DNA of 64,000 nucleotides from Dirofilaria immitis (GCA_024305405.1 JAKNDB010000075.1:1411602-1475601); one strand, 5' to 3'. Shown: positions 36,946-47,300, counted from the stretch's first letter. Notes: generated by a model not told the origin, from the letters alone. Numbers and translations are program-made.

Positions 36946-37856
36946 TACTAATACTATTTTAATATTACTATTATCGTTATTATAATTATTACGTTGCTAA
37001 GTTACAATGATACTATGATATGCTTGTAAAATAATATTTCCAATTAGTTAAAGGATAATTTTTGAAATTGTTGAAAAATTTGATAAAAACGATGAATCAA
37101 AATTTCTAATAAATGAATAATTTCATTTATTAAAATTCATCCTATTATTCTCAATTAATTAATTAATTAATTAATTTGAATGGCATAGTACAAAGTTTAG
37201 AAATTTTAAAAAGATTGTAATTTGATAAAATGAAATATAAATGAAAAGAGAGAAAATAAAATGATAGAAATTGAATTGATAAAGTTTTATTTAAAAATAA
37301 ACATTAAACAAATTGATTAATGAATATAGAAAAATTCTATTATATTTATAATTCCTTATCTTTTTTTTCCATCATCATAAATACGATATGAATTATTTAA
37401 TGCTATAATTTTGAAATTAATTTATTAAATTAAAGTAAAAGATTAATTTCATCAATTTTTTTATATTAATTAAATTATACAATATATTTGCAATATTTAA
37501 AATATGTAACTTTTGATAATAATTTCGTAATTTAAAAAGAATTTCCGATTAATTAATAAATTCAATAATTAATTACTTAATAATTGTAATTGAGATTGGG
37601 AAAATTTTCGATAAATTTCTTTCGTTTCTTTTTTTTTTGTATTTGTTAATTTGATAAGAAAAAACTTTTGATTAATTTTTATATATGTATTATTATTATC
37701 ATTATTATTTTAAATTATAATATTATAAAATTAAAGATTATAAAATACTCAATGTTACTGCTTAATTGATTATCGAATTTTGCAAATATGATTTCTTTGC
37801 TTATCAAAAGAAAAAAAAGAATAGATTATTGATGAGAAAGAGAACTTTTTCAAAAT

Positions 37857-38222
37857 TTATTCATAACCATCGATCATATTATATAGTAGAATATCAGTAG
37901 CATTATCACTATCAATTATTTTATCGTACTCTACAAGCATTGATTTGATTAAATTGAAATAATTTTGTGAATTTTTCAAAAAAAAAAAGCTCATTTGAAA
38001 ACGAATGATATTTCTCGAATGCTGAGCGAGAAATACGCGATACATGGATGGAATAAGTAAAAATGAATTGTTGAATGATAAAATATTTAAATGTGTTAAA
38101 TTGAAAAATGAAATTTGATAACTTTTTTTTAAAAAAATTTGTAATTCAATAACTCTACTTTTATCTAAATATATAATATTAGCATTTTCTTTTATGCAAT
38201 AAAAATTCACACATCTAATCAA
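37857..38222 (-). CDS. possible terminal exon or small gene, unknown
   Basis: Open for 121 codons on the minus strand and not low-complexity, which is unusual in DNA this AT-rich. Reads e.g. CVNFYCIKENANIIYLDKSR, NLTHLNILSFNNSFLLIPSM and ends DNATDILLYNMIDGYE, stop. A GATTAG acceptor at the start would begin the exon at Cys-Val. I recognise no domain. The reading is Leu/Ile/Phe/Asn-rich, as random AT-rich DNA also is. No convincing partner exon was found. Confidence 0.3.
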   Translation of the reverse strand: MIRCVNFYCIKENANIIYLDKSRVIELQIFLKKSYQISFFNLTHLNILSFNNSFLLIPSMYRVFLAQHSRNIIRFQMSFFFLKNSQNYFNLIKSMLVEYDKIIDSDNATDILLYNMIDGYE

Positions 38223-38568
38223 CGATTTAATAATAATTCAATAATTGAATAATTTTTAATTAAAGAAAAACGGAACTTAAAATATGAAATAAATTACTTA
38301 AAATATTTGAAAAAAATTTTTTATTAATTGAACAAATGAAAATAAAAAGAAAAAAGAAAATTCCCTACGATTTATCATCTTTATTTTCATTTTTTTTCTT
38401 CCAATTTTGTTTAATCAAAAAAAAAAAGTTTGATTTTTCGTTTCGTTTTTTTCGAAATTTCTTTGATTAAAAAAAAATATTTATCAGAAAAACATATGCA
38501 AATATTATTATGAAAAAATGATAATTATTACTTCATCTATTATCACTTGATCAATATGAAATATAGCT

Positions 38569-38602
38569 TTAATTTGTTATCAATATATTGATAACAAATT
38601 AA
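38569..38602. repeat. 34-bp perfect palindrome
   Basis: TTAATTTGTTATCAATA joined directly to its reverse complement with no loop. Confidence 0.93.
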
Positions 38603-38690
38603 ATTGCACTTGATGTTGGCAAAAACTATTGTTGGAAAAAATAAAATTAAACTAATCTTGCGATTAATTATTAAATTAAATTTTCGAAAT

Positions 38691-38942
38691 TTAAAATTTT
38701 AAATTATTAAAAAGTAATAGTTTTTTTCTAAATTGATAATGCACTATTAGTAAACGAAACGAAAAAAATTTTTTTCTGATAATCATCTTATCAACAACAC
38801 AATGATAAGTTAGATTACAATAAAAATGAATGGTGATAACACCTTGATTATGCAACATCAGTAATATGTCTCGATAATTATTTTCTGCAATAACATATAA
38901 TAAGTTAGATATTACGGCAAATGTGAACAGTAGTAAATTCAT
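38691..38942 (-). CDS. doubtful short reading frame with signal-peptide-like start
   Basis: Starts MNLLLFTFAVISNLLYVIAE, which looks like a signal peptide, then NNYRDILLMLHNQGVITIHF. No phase-consistent donor to 37857-38222 was found. A TTGCAG inside the frame could equally be an acceptor. The second half repeats a segment at 38963-39022, so the openness may be accidental. Confidence 0.15.
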   Translation of the reverse strand: MNLLLFTFAVISNLLYVIAENNYRDILLMLHNQGVITIHFYCNLTYHCVVDKMIIRKKFFSFRLLIVHYQFRKKLLLFNNLKF

Positions 38943-39164
38943 TATACATTATCAATGGTATATTCTAATATAATTATCAGCAGCAAAATGATAAGTTGCA
39001 TTATAATAGAAATGAAGAGTGATAAGTTTGAAATGATAACGAGCAAAAATTCAACAATTGAAACGCCATTGTCATCTATAGAAAAGTTTGCCAGAGAATG
39101 ATACTGCTGAACAAACATTATCGGGCATTCGGAACGACTACAACATCGGTATGATGAAAATTGA

Positions 39165-39335
39165 CAAAATGCGGTATGTATATGTGTATGTATGAATGTA
39201 TGTATGTCGTGTGTATGTATGTATGTGTGTGTATGTATATATATATGTATGTATACGTATGTATGTGTGTATGTGTGTATGTATATATATATATATATAT
39301 GTATACGTATGTATGTGTGTATGTGTGTGTAATGT
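39165..39335 (+). repeat. TATG/TGTA microsatellite
   Basis: TATGTATGTGTGTATG repeats with two near-identical ~45-bp blocks containing TATATATATGTATACGTATG. Confidence 0.9.
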
Positions 39336-39549
39336 ATTTTTGTTTATAGATGGGACATTAAAGTAAAAAAGGAAAAAAGAAAGAAAATAAAGCTATCGAT
39401 TTTGTATTTCTTGTCATATGTACCTTGTTTATATTTGTTATTTTTAAATTTTAATTAATTATGAATTTTAATTAATTAATTTAGATTTAGTTTTGAATTA
39501 TTTCATTAATTCGTTTTAAATTAAGAATTAATTTATAATGAATTGTAAT

Positions 39550-39765
39550 TGAAATAAATGATTTTTATGTATGTTTATGAAATAACTGGAATTGAATTAT
39601 TTCGTTTACTTGTTTTTGAGTTCTGAGACAAATGATTTTTATGTATGATTATGAAATAATTGGAATTGGATTATTCATTTGCTTGTCTTTAGGTTCTGAG
39701 ATAAATGCTTTTTATGTATGTTTATGAAATAATTGGAATTGGATTATTTCATTTAAGCATTAATC
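39550..39765 (+). repeat. tandem repeat, about 75-85-bp unit, 3 copies
   Basis: Each copy has ATTTTTATGTATG.TTATGA, AATAA.TGGAATTG.ATTAT, then GCTTGT.TTTAGGTTCTGAG. The third copy is shortened. Confidence 0.88.
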
Positions 39766-40294
39766 GATAATGAATTATAATTAAAACAAATAATATTTCT
39801 TTAAGAATATGAATGAAATTGGTAGAATTAAATTAGTAAATTAAATTAGATTTTAAAAAAGAAAAAAATCGGAACTTAAATAATTAATGTCCTCCCAATT
39901 TCCCATTTTAATTACTTATGTACTCATTAACTAATTTAAGCAATATGTGAAAGTTTAAAAAAATAATTTTATATAATGATTAAATGATAAATTACAGTGA
40001 TAAAGCACTTAAATCAATTATTAATATAAATGATATTTCCATACCACAAGTGAATTCAGAGTGTGATAAAATTAAAAATAAATATAGTAAGAGGTATAGT
40101 AATAAAATCTCTCTAAAACTTAGCAATATGTCAGAGAAATGTTAGATATGCCGCGTTTTTTCTTTTCTTAAAATTATCAGTTATCAGTATATGATAATCA
40201 TTAATATACGATGAGATATCAAACCGTAATGAGATCGAAAATCAAATTTTATCAGCAAATGCACGCACAGACAATGCAATAAAGAGATCGACAC

Positions 40295-40510
40295 AAAGCA
40301 CATATATACACACACACACATACATCCACACACACACACACACATACATACATACACACCTGTAAAAGTTTATCTCAACACACATATCTTTACTTTCATG
40401 AAGTGATCAGAAAGTTGGAAAATTGAGCATGAACCGGTTTCACAGAAATATTACGTATATATATATATATGTATGTGTGTGTGTATGTGTGTGTGTTTGT
40501 GTGTTTAAAA
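40295..40510. repeat. (CA)n and (TG)n microsatellites in inverted arrangement
   Basis: ACACACACACATACATCC plus CACACACATACATACA at 40304-40360 and ATGTGTGTGTGTATGTGTG at 40470-40503, about 110 bp apart and able to pair. Confidence 0.85.
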
Positions 40511-41303
40511 TATGAAAATATATCTGTCTGTCTGTTTGTTGATAAATATTAGCTCAGCTGTTCCAATAAATTTTTTTGTATTTGTTGCACAGTAAAAAAA
40601 AATCTGAATGTTTTGAATGAATAATTTTGATAAATCTCTTAGCAATGTAACATGCACTGATAAATGATGTTATCAATAACGAAACAAACATCTGATAAAT
40701 GGAAAATCATAAACGATTAGTTAAGCATTAAATAATTATAAACAAAATTTTTCGATAACTTATCATTGATAAAAGCAAGATTTATATGTGATTGATATTA
40801 TTGATAATATAATTTATAGATAAGTTAATTTAACCTATATAAATTTATCAATTTCAATAATGATAATTTTACATTAGGCAATTTCCTATTTTATTAGTTG
40901 AAAATAAATTTTATAACGCAAAAATTTTGATTTATGAACGCATAAACGTCTATTCCATGTAACGTAAATGTTTATTGTACGTAGAGTACACGTATATCAC
41001 ACGCACAAATACTTTTATTTCGATTGTTCAATAAATGATAATTAATATTGTTGAAGAAGCAATTTTAAATCGATTTTAAATTTGCCTATTTTTTTTTTGT
41101 ATATATTTTGATTTATAGATATTTCAAATTTTATATAATTAATAAATTATGCTAAGAATAAGGCTTGTTTTTGTATGAATTTTTGCTCTTTGAAATAATT
41201 CGAAATTAATTATCGAAATTAGATAATTTGAAATATATTTGATAAATAGTGATGAAATGAGAATTAATTATATATTCGAGATTGTATGATATATTCGCTT
41301 TTT

Positions 41304-41346
41304 ATGCATGCATTCATACATGCATTGCATGAATGAATGCATGCAT
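41304..41346. repeat. inverted repeat of ATGCATGCATTCAT
   Basis: Arms ATGCATGCATTCAT (41304-41317) and ATGAATGCATGCAT (41333-41346), embedded in a TGCATG-rich patch. Confidence 0.85.
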
Positions 41347-42044
41347 GCATTCAATGATTATAATATGCAATCAATTGAATATTAATAGAAATCAATGCAT
41401 AATTCATCCGATCATACTATTAATTTGGGAACTTTAATTAATTTGAAACTTTAATATTAGTAACATGAAAAGGTAAATTTTAATTTTAAAAAAGGAACAT
41501 TTTAATGCTGATATGATTTTTTTATGCTAATCAATTTTAATGCTAATATGATCGAGATAAATGATAAAATTATAATCAATTGATTGATTTATGAAACGAA
41601 TGAAAAACGAATGAATGAATGAATGAATGAATGTTGAAAAATAAATTGGGGAAGAAAAAAAATTCAATTTTTACTACTGAAGTTCAAAGGTTAAAGTGGA
41701 GAGAAAAAGAAAGGAAAACTTTTTTGCTAAAATAGATGAAACGAATGATTAGAATATAAAGCACATATACTATAAGTTTCATTTTATTACAATCGAATAA
41801 AATTTAAAGATTAAACGTCTTTTTAGAATTAATGATATCTCATTGTAGCTAATATAAATAGAAATCATTACATTACATTCTTTATTACATCTTAATCTTT
41901 TCATTGTAAACTATAAATTAATTAAATAGGAAAAATGGAAAGTTATTTTATGAAAAAAAAATGATCTTTCATTAATTGTATAATTAATATGCTAAATATA
42001 GTAGTATTAAAAGCACGTAGCACGTAGCATGTAACACGTAACAC

Positions 42045-42560
42045 GTGATAATATTTTTACATTCATTTTTATGCACATATTTCGTAACAACGATATTTTT
42101 TCAATATATATCTTATTGTCAAAAAAAAAATATTATTTTTACGTGCTTTCTTTTACGTTTATTTCTTATGCACATATTTCGTAATATGATACTAGTGACG
42201 CTATTTCATTTTATCCTCCTATATTGTTATTGTCAATAAATGCACGTAACAATGATATTTTCACGTTCGTTTTTATGCACATATTTCGCAACAATAATAT
42301 TTTTCAATATATATCTTATTATCAAAAAAAGAAAATATTATTTTTACGTGCTTTCTTTTACGTTCATTTTTTATGCACATATTTCGTAACACAATATTAG
42401 TGTGACGCTATTTGACGTCATTCTATATTCTTATTAATGAATGCACCTAACAATATTTTTACGTTCATTTTTTGCAATATTTCATAATTCAACATTAGTG
42501 ACGTTATTTGACTTTATTCTATATTCTTATTGCCAGTTGAAGCACGTGACAATAATTTTT
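42045..42560 (+). repeat. diverged tandem repeat, unit about 200 bp built of sub-repeats
   Basis: Two ~200-bp copies start near 42045 and 42250, and a shorter third near 42445. Each contains TTTTATGCACATATTTCG, TTTTTCAATATATATCTTAT, ATTATTTTTACGTGCTTTCT, then GTGACGCTATTT. A CACGTA-rich leader (AGCACGTAGCACGTAGCATG) precedes at 42011. Confidence 0.88.
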
Positions 42561-42699
42561 TCACGTTGTTTTACGCGAGCGTACGTAATGTGGTAAATAT
42601 TCTATTGGCATTCTCTTCTAAACCGAATAAAACATTTATAATAAGTATTTTATTTCAGTAACATTTCCGATATTGACGAACAAAGTACATCGTAGGCTT

Positions 42700-42825
42700 C
42701 GAGAAGCATATTTATACTGATGATTAAATGAGCCAAATATTTCAGATTTATATCGGTGATTAAATGGGCCAAATATTTCAGATTTATATCGGTAATTAAA
42801 TGAGCCAAATATTTCAGAGGAATTA
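42700..42825 (-). repeat. 36-bp tandem repeat, 3 copies
   Basis: Unit TTATATCGGTGATTAAATG then GGCCAAATATTTCAGAT. Being 36 bp it keeps a minus-strand frame open with a 12-residue repeat (YKSEIFGSFNHR). The flanking frame is short and I see no gene signature. Confidence 0.88.
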
Positions 42826-43094
42826 ATAATTTGTAAGTGAGGCAAACAGAAAAAGTATAATTTCTTTTTTAGAATATTTCAGAGGAAAAAATATATTATA
42901 GTAAGAGAGAGAGAGAAAGAAAGAGGAGGCAGATAAGAAGCAATCAAAAAAAAAGGCGAAAAAAGATTTAAAGGTTTTTTTTTTTTTATTTTTAAGATTT
43001 GAAAACTGGTTGCTTTATGGTAGCACAGCAATTTTTTTTTTTTTATTTGATAGATGGGATAATATTTTAGAGCCTTTCTGGCTCATTTATCAAT

Positions 43095-43137
43095 CTTTCA
43101 TTGCATTTCGTATAATACGAAATAAAATGCTAGAAAG
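43095..43137. repeat. imperfect inverted repeat around ATTTCGTATAATACGAAAT
   Basis: CTTTCATTGCATTTCGTAT pairs with ATACGAAATAAAATGCTAGAAAG, with small bulges. Confidence 0.75.
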
Positions 43138-44159
43138 ACTAGGCTTTAGGCTTACATATATCGCTTGCGAATTTTTGCATTAAAACATTATTGATAAACT
43201 TCACACAATGCTCTTGCAGCAATTTTTTTCGCTATAAAAAATGCAAGAAAAAAGGACGGAACACTTTAATTTGATTAAATATTGATTTATCAGTAGCAAA
43301 TTGATTAGAAATCACTTCATCAATGGTTTTAAAAGAAATTGAACAATCGATAATTGCATTGCATATATTTTAGAATTAATTATTAATATTAATCTATTAT
43401 AAACAACTATTTCATTCAATTTAAAATAATTGTTAAATTTTTATTATAAATTCTTAATTTGTATAGCTGAAATTGATCGAGAATAAAATTAATTTTCGTT
43501 TTTTCCTTTTATTCTGAAAAATAAAAAGCAATATTAATATTATCTATAGAGAGAGGACATTTAAAATATAATAAATTAGGTAAGATTGTTTGATGAGCAT
43601 TTGCTTCTGTTTTTTATCAAATAATCAAAATTTATAAGAAATTTTTTTCTCATACTTTTTTTTTGCTTTATCAATCAAACGAATAAAGCATTTATTAAAA
43701 GATCAAATTTTTTTTGAAATTTTTTTGTAATCAAAGTTGAAAATAATACTTCAATATAATGCAATAAACATTGAACTAAATTGAAAAAAAATAAATAATA
43801 AATAAATTTATGAATGGATTAATCGTTTACCTGATGAATATTAATTAAAATATTTTCATAAAAATATATTTAAAAGTTAAAATTTATTCCGAAACTTTCT
43901 GCATTTTTTTTTGCTTAAAAGAATTATATTTTACATTTTATATAATTAAAATTTTATAAATATATTTTATAAAATATGCGAAAAAAAGTGTGATTTTATT
44001 GTTTTAAGAAAATGCAAATAATAAAACGAAAAAAATAGTGCAAAAAAAGGAAAAAGAAAGAAAGAAAAATTAAAACAAATTTGCAAGTATCTTAATTAAA
44101 CAAAGTACCGAGTCATTTTTAATTTAAAATGACATTGTGAAAAAAATATGCCGAAAATA

Positions 44160-44610
44160 AAATAAGTACTCGCTCTCGACATCGAAAGACATTAGTGATT
44201 GGTACTGCCACTAGAAGTAAAACCGTTCATTGCGACAACAAAATTGCTTTAAGATATTTGTCGGGGAATTCGAGAAATCATTGCAACATATTCATTAAAA
44301 TGCATTCGCTAGAAATCATTGCAACATACAAGTATTTTAATTAAATATAATGTGTTATAGTGATTATTAGTGAGTAATGTAAAGGGAAGTACTTTTATCG
44401 GGAATCACTATAATGCATTTGCTAGAAATCATTATAGTATGTTCTTAGAAGAAATCACTGTAATATAGTCAACAGAAATCACTGCATTATAAATTATTTT
44501 AGCAATGAATCACTATAATGCATTTATTAGAAATCACTGTAACACATTTTTGTAAAGAATCACTATAATATATTCGCCAAAATTCACTATAATATATTTT
44601 AATACTATTC
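44160..44610 (+). repeat. degenerate interspersed repeat, core AGAAATCA(C/T)T(G/A)TAA
   Basis: About 10-12 copies of a ~35-45-bp unit such as AATCACTATAATGCATTTG followed by CTAGAAATCATTGCAACAT. Units alternate between CACTATAATGCATTT and ATTGCAACATA forms. Confidence 0.8.
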
Positions 44611-45213
44611 ACTAAGGTTTAATGATGATTTTGCATGATTATTTTGTGATGTGATATGATATTTTGAAGAAGTCGTTCAAATATTTGTTAATTCAATACG
44701 ATTTTGCTTAACTAGTAATTATAATTGGAAAATGAAATGAGAAAATAACTATTAATAAATTAATATAATGAAGTTTACAATTCTTATTTTCGAGCCATTC
44801 TAAATTTCTAGTATTTTAAACTCAAATTATTTCATCACAAATCATTAGCATTTCTTGCAGAAACTGTTAATAATGATATGATAAAAACCTGCATCAAAAT
44901 GATATTATTGATATTCCATTAATTTAAACATATTGTAAATTATTTTTCGGCATTTCTTATTAATATGATCTTTTTTTCATTTCATCGTAAATCTATTTCT
45001 TCGCTCACTTTCTTTCTAATTAAATTTCTTCAATTTTTTACATGGCATTTTTTTAGAGAGAGAATGGAATTTTTAAATAGCAATATTACTGGTAGTATCA
45101 TATTTTCATAATCATAATTATCATCACCTCCTATAATTACCTCGATTATTATCATCATTCACCTAAATTGATCCGCATCTTTAACGATCTTTTTCGTTAA
45201 TTCACCTTTTAGA

Positions 45214-45375
45214 GCTGAAAATGACGAAGCAAGTGTAAATAAAATACAAATTTAGAGATCAAATTACAAAATTTTAAAACTATAACCAATGTCCCAGCAA
45301 TTTTTTATTATTTGAAAAAAAATCAGAAAAGGTATATGTTTTTCCAAATTTCAGAAAAAAGATCAACGAAAATGA
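45214..45375 (+). repeat. left copy of a diverged direct duplication
   Basis: Aligns with 45862-46012: GAGCTGAAAATGACGAAGCA vs GCGCTGAAAATGAGGCAGCA, then TTTAG.GATCAA.TTAC..AATTTTAAAAC, CAATTTTT.ATTATT and AAAATCAGAAAAGG.ATAT. Confidence 0.85.
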
Positions 45376-45807
45376 TTCGAGATATCAAAAATATGTCGAG
45401 AAGCTGTTGCATTATCTACTCAAGATTGCATTATTTACTCAAGATCTGATGATTTAAATCATGGCAAATAAAACTTTTAGTATATTTATCAATGTTTTCA
45501 TCGCATAACTGTCGTTCAAACTCGTACATCGATGTTCAATTTTCATTGTAATCATAGTATTATTAGCATCTTATGTCAAAAAAATGCAAATCAATTCAAT
45601 GAAAAAATAACAAAACAGAAAATTATTTCTAAATCACAAATTGAATATATTCAAAATATTTTTAAAAAAATATGCTTCTATTTTAAGTTTTTATTATTGT
45701 AACTTTATTTTCTACTATAAATTTGTTTTTGTTTTTTCTGTAATTTTATTTCGCGAATTTTTGTTATAATGGTCAAGTTATTTCTTAGCGGACGACAATC
45801 ATATAAA

Positions 45808-45860
45808 ATGATTGAATGTTACAGCGCAGAATGTTTAGACCATGCTGCAGCTTGAAATAA
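45808..45860 (+). pseudogene. SL1 RNA relic (intron-like part only)
   Basis: ATTGAATGTTACAGCGCAG, then CATGCTGCAGCTTGAAATAA, matches the SL1 RNA sequence after the leader (ATTGAATGTTTCAGCCCAG...CTGCTGTGGCTTGAAATGAA). The leader and the Sm-site part are not recognisable. Confidence 0.7.
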
Positions 45861-45861
45861 G

Positions 45862-46012
45862 CGCTGAAAATGAGGCAGCAAGTCTAAATGACACACGAGT
45901 TTAGCGATCAAGTTACGGAATTTTAAAACGACGACAATATCTAGCAATTTTTATTATTCAAAAAAATCAGAAAAGGCATATACTTTCCAAATTTCGAAAA
46001 AAAACGAAAATT
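45862..46012 (+). repeat. right copy of a diverged direct duplication
   Basis: Partner of 45214-45375, about 650 bp away. It begins immediately after the SL1 relic at 45808-45860; the left copy has no such relic before it. Confidence 0.85.
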
Positions 46013-46290
46013 TGAAAAAAACTAAATGAAATTCTTTTCTTAAAATGTATTTTCTAATGAAAAAAAAAAAAAAAACAATCATTTAAAAAAGAAATTTAGT
46101 TGTGAATAAATTTTATAATTTCTTTTCATTGCAATTTTATTCCGAGCATTTTTAATTATAACGTTGTTTTTTACTGTTGAAAATATTTTATTTAAATTAT
46201 ATTTTTTCATTATGAAATTGTTTTTTTTTTTTGCTTCTACTATAATTTCTTTTTTTTCGAAAAAGCACGACAATTAAATGAAATATAATT

Positions 46291-46355
46291 CCCACCATTG
46301 TATTGCTTCTTGATATACCATTTTATGTTGTCTCGTTGACGCAGGATGTTCCAAA
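46291..46355 (-). pseudogene. inverted SL1 RNA relic (3' half)
   Basis: Read on the minus strand it matches, in order, the SL1 Sm-site region (TTTTGGAA), the 3' stem region and the downstream spacer. On the plus strand CACCATTGTATTGCTTCTTG and TTATGTTGTCTCGTTGACGC, AGGATGTTCCAAAA align with the reverse complement of an array unit (CACCATTGTACCGCTTACTA; TTTGTTGTCCCACTAATGT, AGGACTTTCCAAAA). Opposite orientation to every intact unit. Confidence 0.7.
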
Positions 46356-46478
46356 ACATGCAAGTTATATGATGATGAATGCACGATATCTCCATTATAT
46401 CTCATCCAATCTGGATTTGTAAGTAGTTGGATTGGAAATGGTTTGGAATATTGTCGAGATAATTTGTTCTCGAAAAAC
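46356..46478 (+). pseudogene. 5S rRNA relic at the array border
   Basis: GATGAATGCACGATATCTCC corresponds to 5S GTTGAAAGCACGACATCTCG, and GTAAGTAGTTGGATTGGAAA to TTAGTACTTGGATCGGAGAC. It then runs through TGGTTTGGAATATTGTCGAG into the 3' flank (TTTGTTCTCGAAAAACTTTT vs TTTGTTTTTTGAAAACTTTT). Heavily mutated in both the A-block and C-block. Confidence 0.75.
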
Positions 46479-46548
46479 TTTTGCAATGTTAAGCAGCTTA
46501 TTATTGAATTCACGACAGTGATATGAGAATGAAGCGAGTGCATTCATT

Positions 46549-46648
46549 GGTTTAATTACTCAAGTTTGAGGTAATTGAATGTTTCAGCCCAGAATTATAT
46601 CTGCTGTGGCTTGAAATGAAATTTTGGAAAGTCCTACATTAGTGGGAC
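46549..46648 (+). ncRNA. SL1 RNA, unit 1, variant leader
   Basis: The leader reads GGTTTAATTACTCAAG, i.e. C to T at leader position 12 (46560). The rest of the RNA (GTAATTG donor, AATTTTGG Sm site, GTCCTAC/GTGGGAC stem) is intact. The upstream block is diverged, so it may be silent. Spacer M. Confidence 0.85.
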
Positions 46649-46755
46649 AACAAACGATCCGATATGAGTAGTAAGCGGTACAATGGTGAGAATTTTTAGA
46701 GCAAAGCATTGATAGAAAATATGGGAATTTGATAGATATTTTTGTAATTGATTAT

Positions 46756-46873
46756 GTCTACGACCATACCACGTTGAAAGCACGACATCTCGTCCGATCT
46801 GTCAAGTTAGCAACGTTGGGCCTGGTTAGTACTTGGATCGGAGACGGCCTGGGAATCCCAGGTGTTGTAGACA
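46756..46873 (+). rRNA. 5S rRNA, unit 1
   Basis: 118 nt; one A missing (AAGTTAGC for AAGTTAAGC); GGATCGG box C form. Confidence 0.9.
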
Positions 46874-46880
46874 TTTTTTG
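46874..46880 (+). terminator. 5S Pol III terminator T-run
   Basis: A run of 5-6 T follows the last paired base of each 5S gene throughout the array; first instance given. Confidence 0.85.
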
Positions 46881-46917
46881 TTTTTGAAAACTTTTCATTA
46901 TTATTATTATTATTATT

Positions 46918-46975
46918 AATCAAGCCATTTTTCGATGCACTAAAATGATATATGAATGAAGGAATGATATTTGAC
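46918..46975 (+). promoter_or_regulatory. conserved block upstream of each SL1 gene (candidate proximal sequence element)
   Basis: CATTTTTCGATGCACTAAA, ATGATATATGAATGAAGGAA, TGATATTTGAC directly precedes the SL1 leader and is almost invariant in units 2-41, while the neighbouring ATT tract varies. Nematode SL RNA genes use an SNAPc-bound element about 50-65 bp upstream; its position fits. First instance given. Unit 1 has only a diverged version. Confidence 0.55.
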
Positions 46976-47075
46976 GGTTTAATTACCCAAGTTTGAGGTA
47001 ATTGAATGTTTCAGCCCAGAATTATATCTGCTGTGGCTTGAAATGAAATTTTGGAAAGTCCTACATTAGTGGGAC
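46976..47075 (+). ncRNA. SL1 spliced-leader RNA, unit 2 (reference copy)
   Basis: The 22-nt leader starts GGTTTAATTACCCAAG and is followed by a GT donor (GTAATTG). The intron-like part folds around CAGCCCAG...CTGTGGCTTG. It carries the Sm-binding site AATTTTGG and ends with stem GTCCTAC-ATTA-GTGGGAC. The leader is donated to the 5' ends of pre-mRNAs by trans-splicing. The leader is identical to canonical nematode SL1. The 3' end is set at the stem; the mature RNA may be a few nt longer. Spacer M. Confidence 0.97.
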
Positions 47076-47181
47076 AACAAACGATCCGATATGAGTAGTA
47101 AGCGGTACAATGGTGAGAATTTTAGAGTAAAGCATTGATAGAAAATATGGGAATTTGATAGATATTTTTGTAATTGATTAT

Positions 47182-47300
47182 GTCTACGACCATACCACGT
47201 TGAAAGCACGACATCTCGTCCGATCTGTCAAGTTAAGCAACGTTGGGCCTGGTTAGTACTTGGATCGGAGACGGCCTGGGAATCCCAGGTGTTGTAGACA
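47182..47300 (+). rRNA. 5S rRNA, unit 2 (reference copy)
   Basis: 119 nt, GTCTACGACCATACCACGTT through GTTGTAGACA. The terminal stem is GTCTAC/GTAGAC. It has the internal Pol III promoter, including AGTTAAGCAACGTTGGGCC and ACTTGGATCGGAGACGGCC, and very high identity to C. elegans 5S. A T-run follows. Confidence 0.98.

Larger units (their letters stand above)
26600..45200. other. gene-poor repeat-rich region
   Basis: Apart from the repeats, palindromes and the two weak frames listed separately, I see no exon, tRNA or mobile-element signature. Less AT-rich patches that remain unexplained: 32340-32560 (ACGTACGT-rich; GAATGAGTACGTACGT occurs twice), 39049-39150 and 42590-42710. Confidence 0.6.

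Noticed and set aside
36517..36985. 113- and 111-codon frames of Ile/Leu/Tyr runs
   Set aside because: Translation of an ATT/ATC microsatellite.
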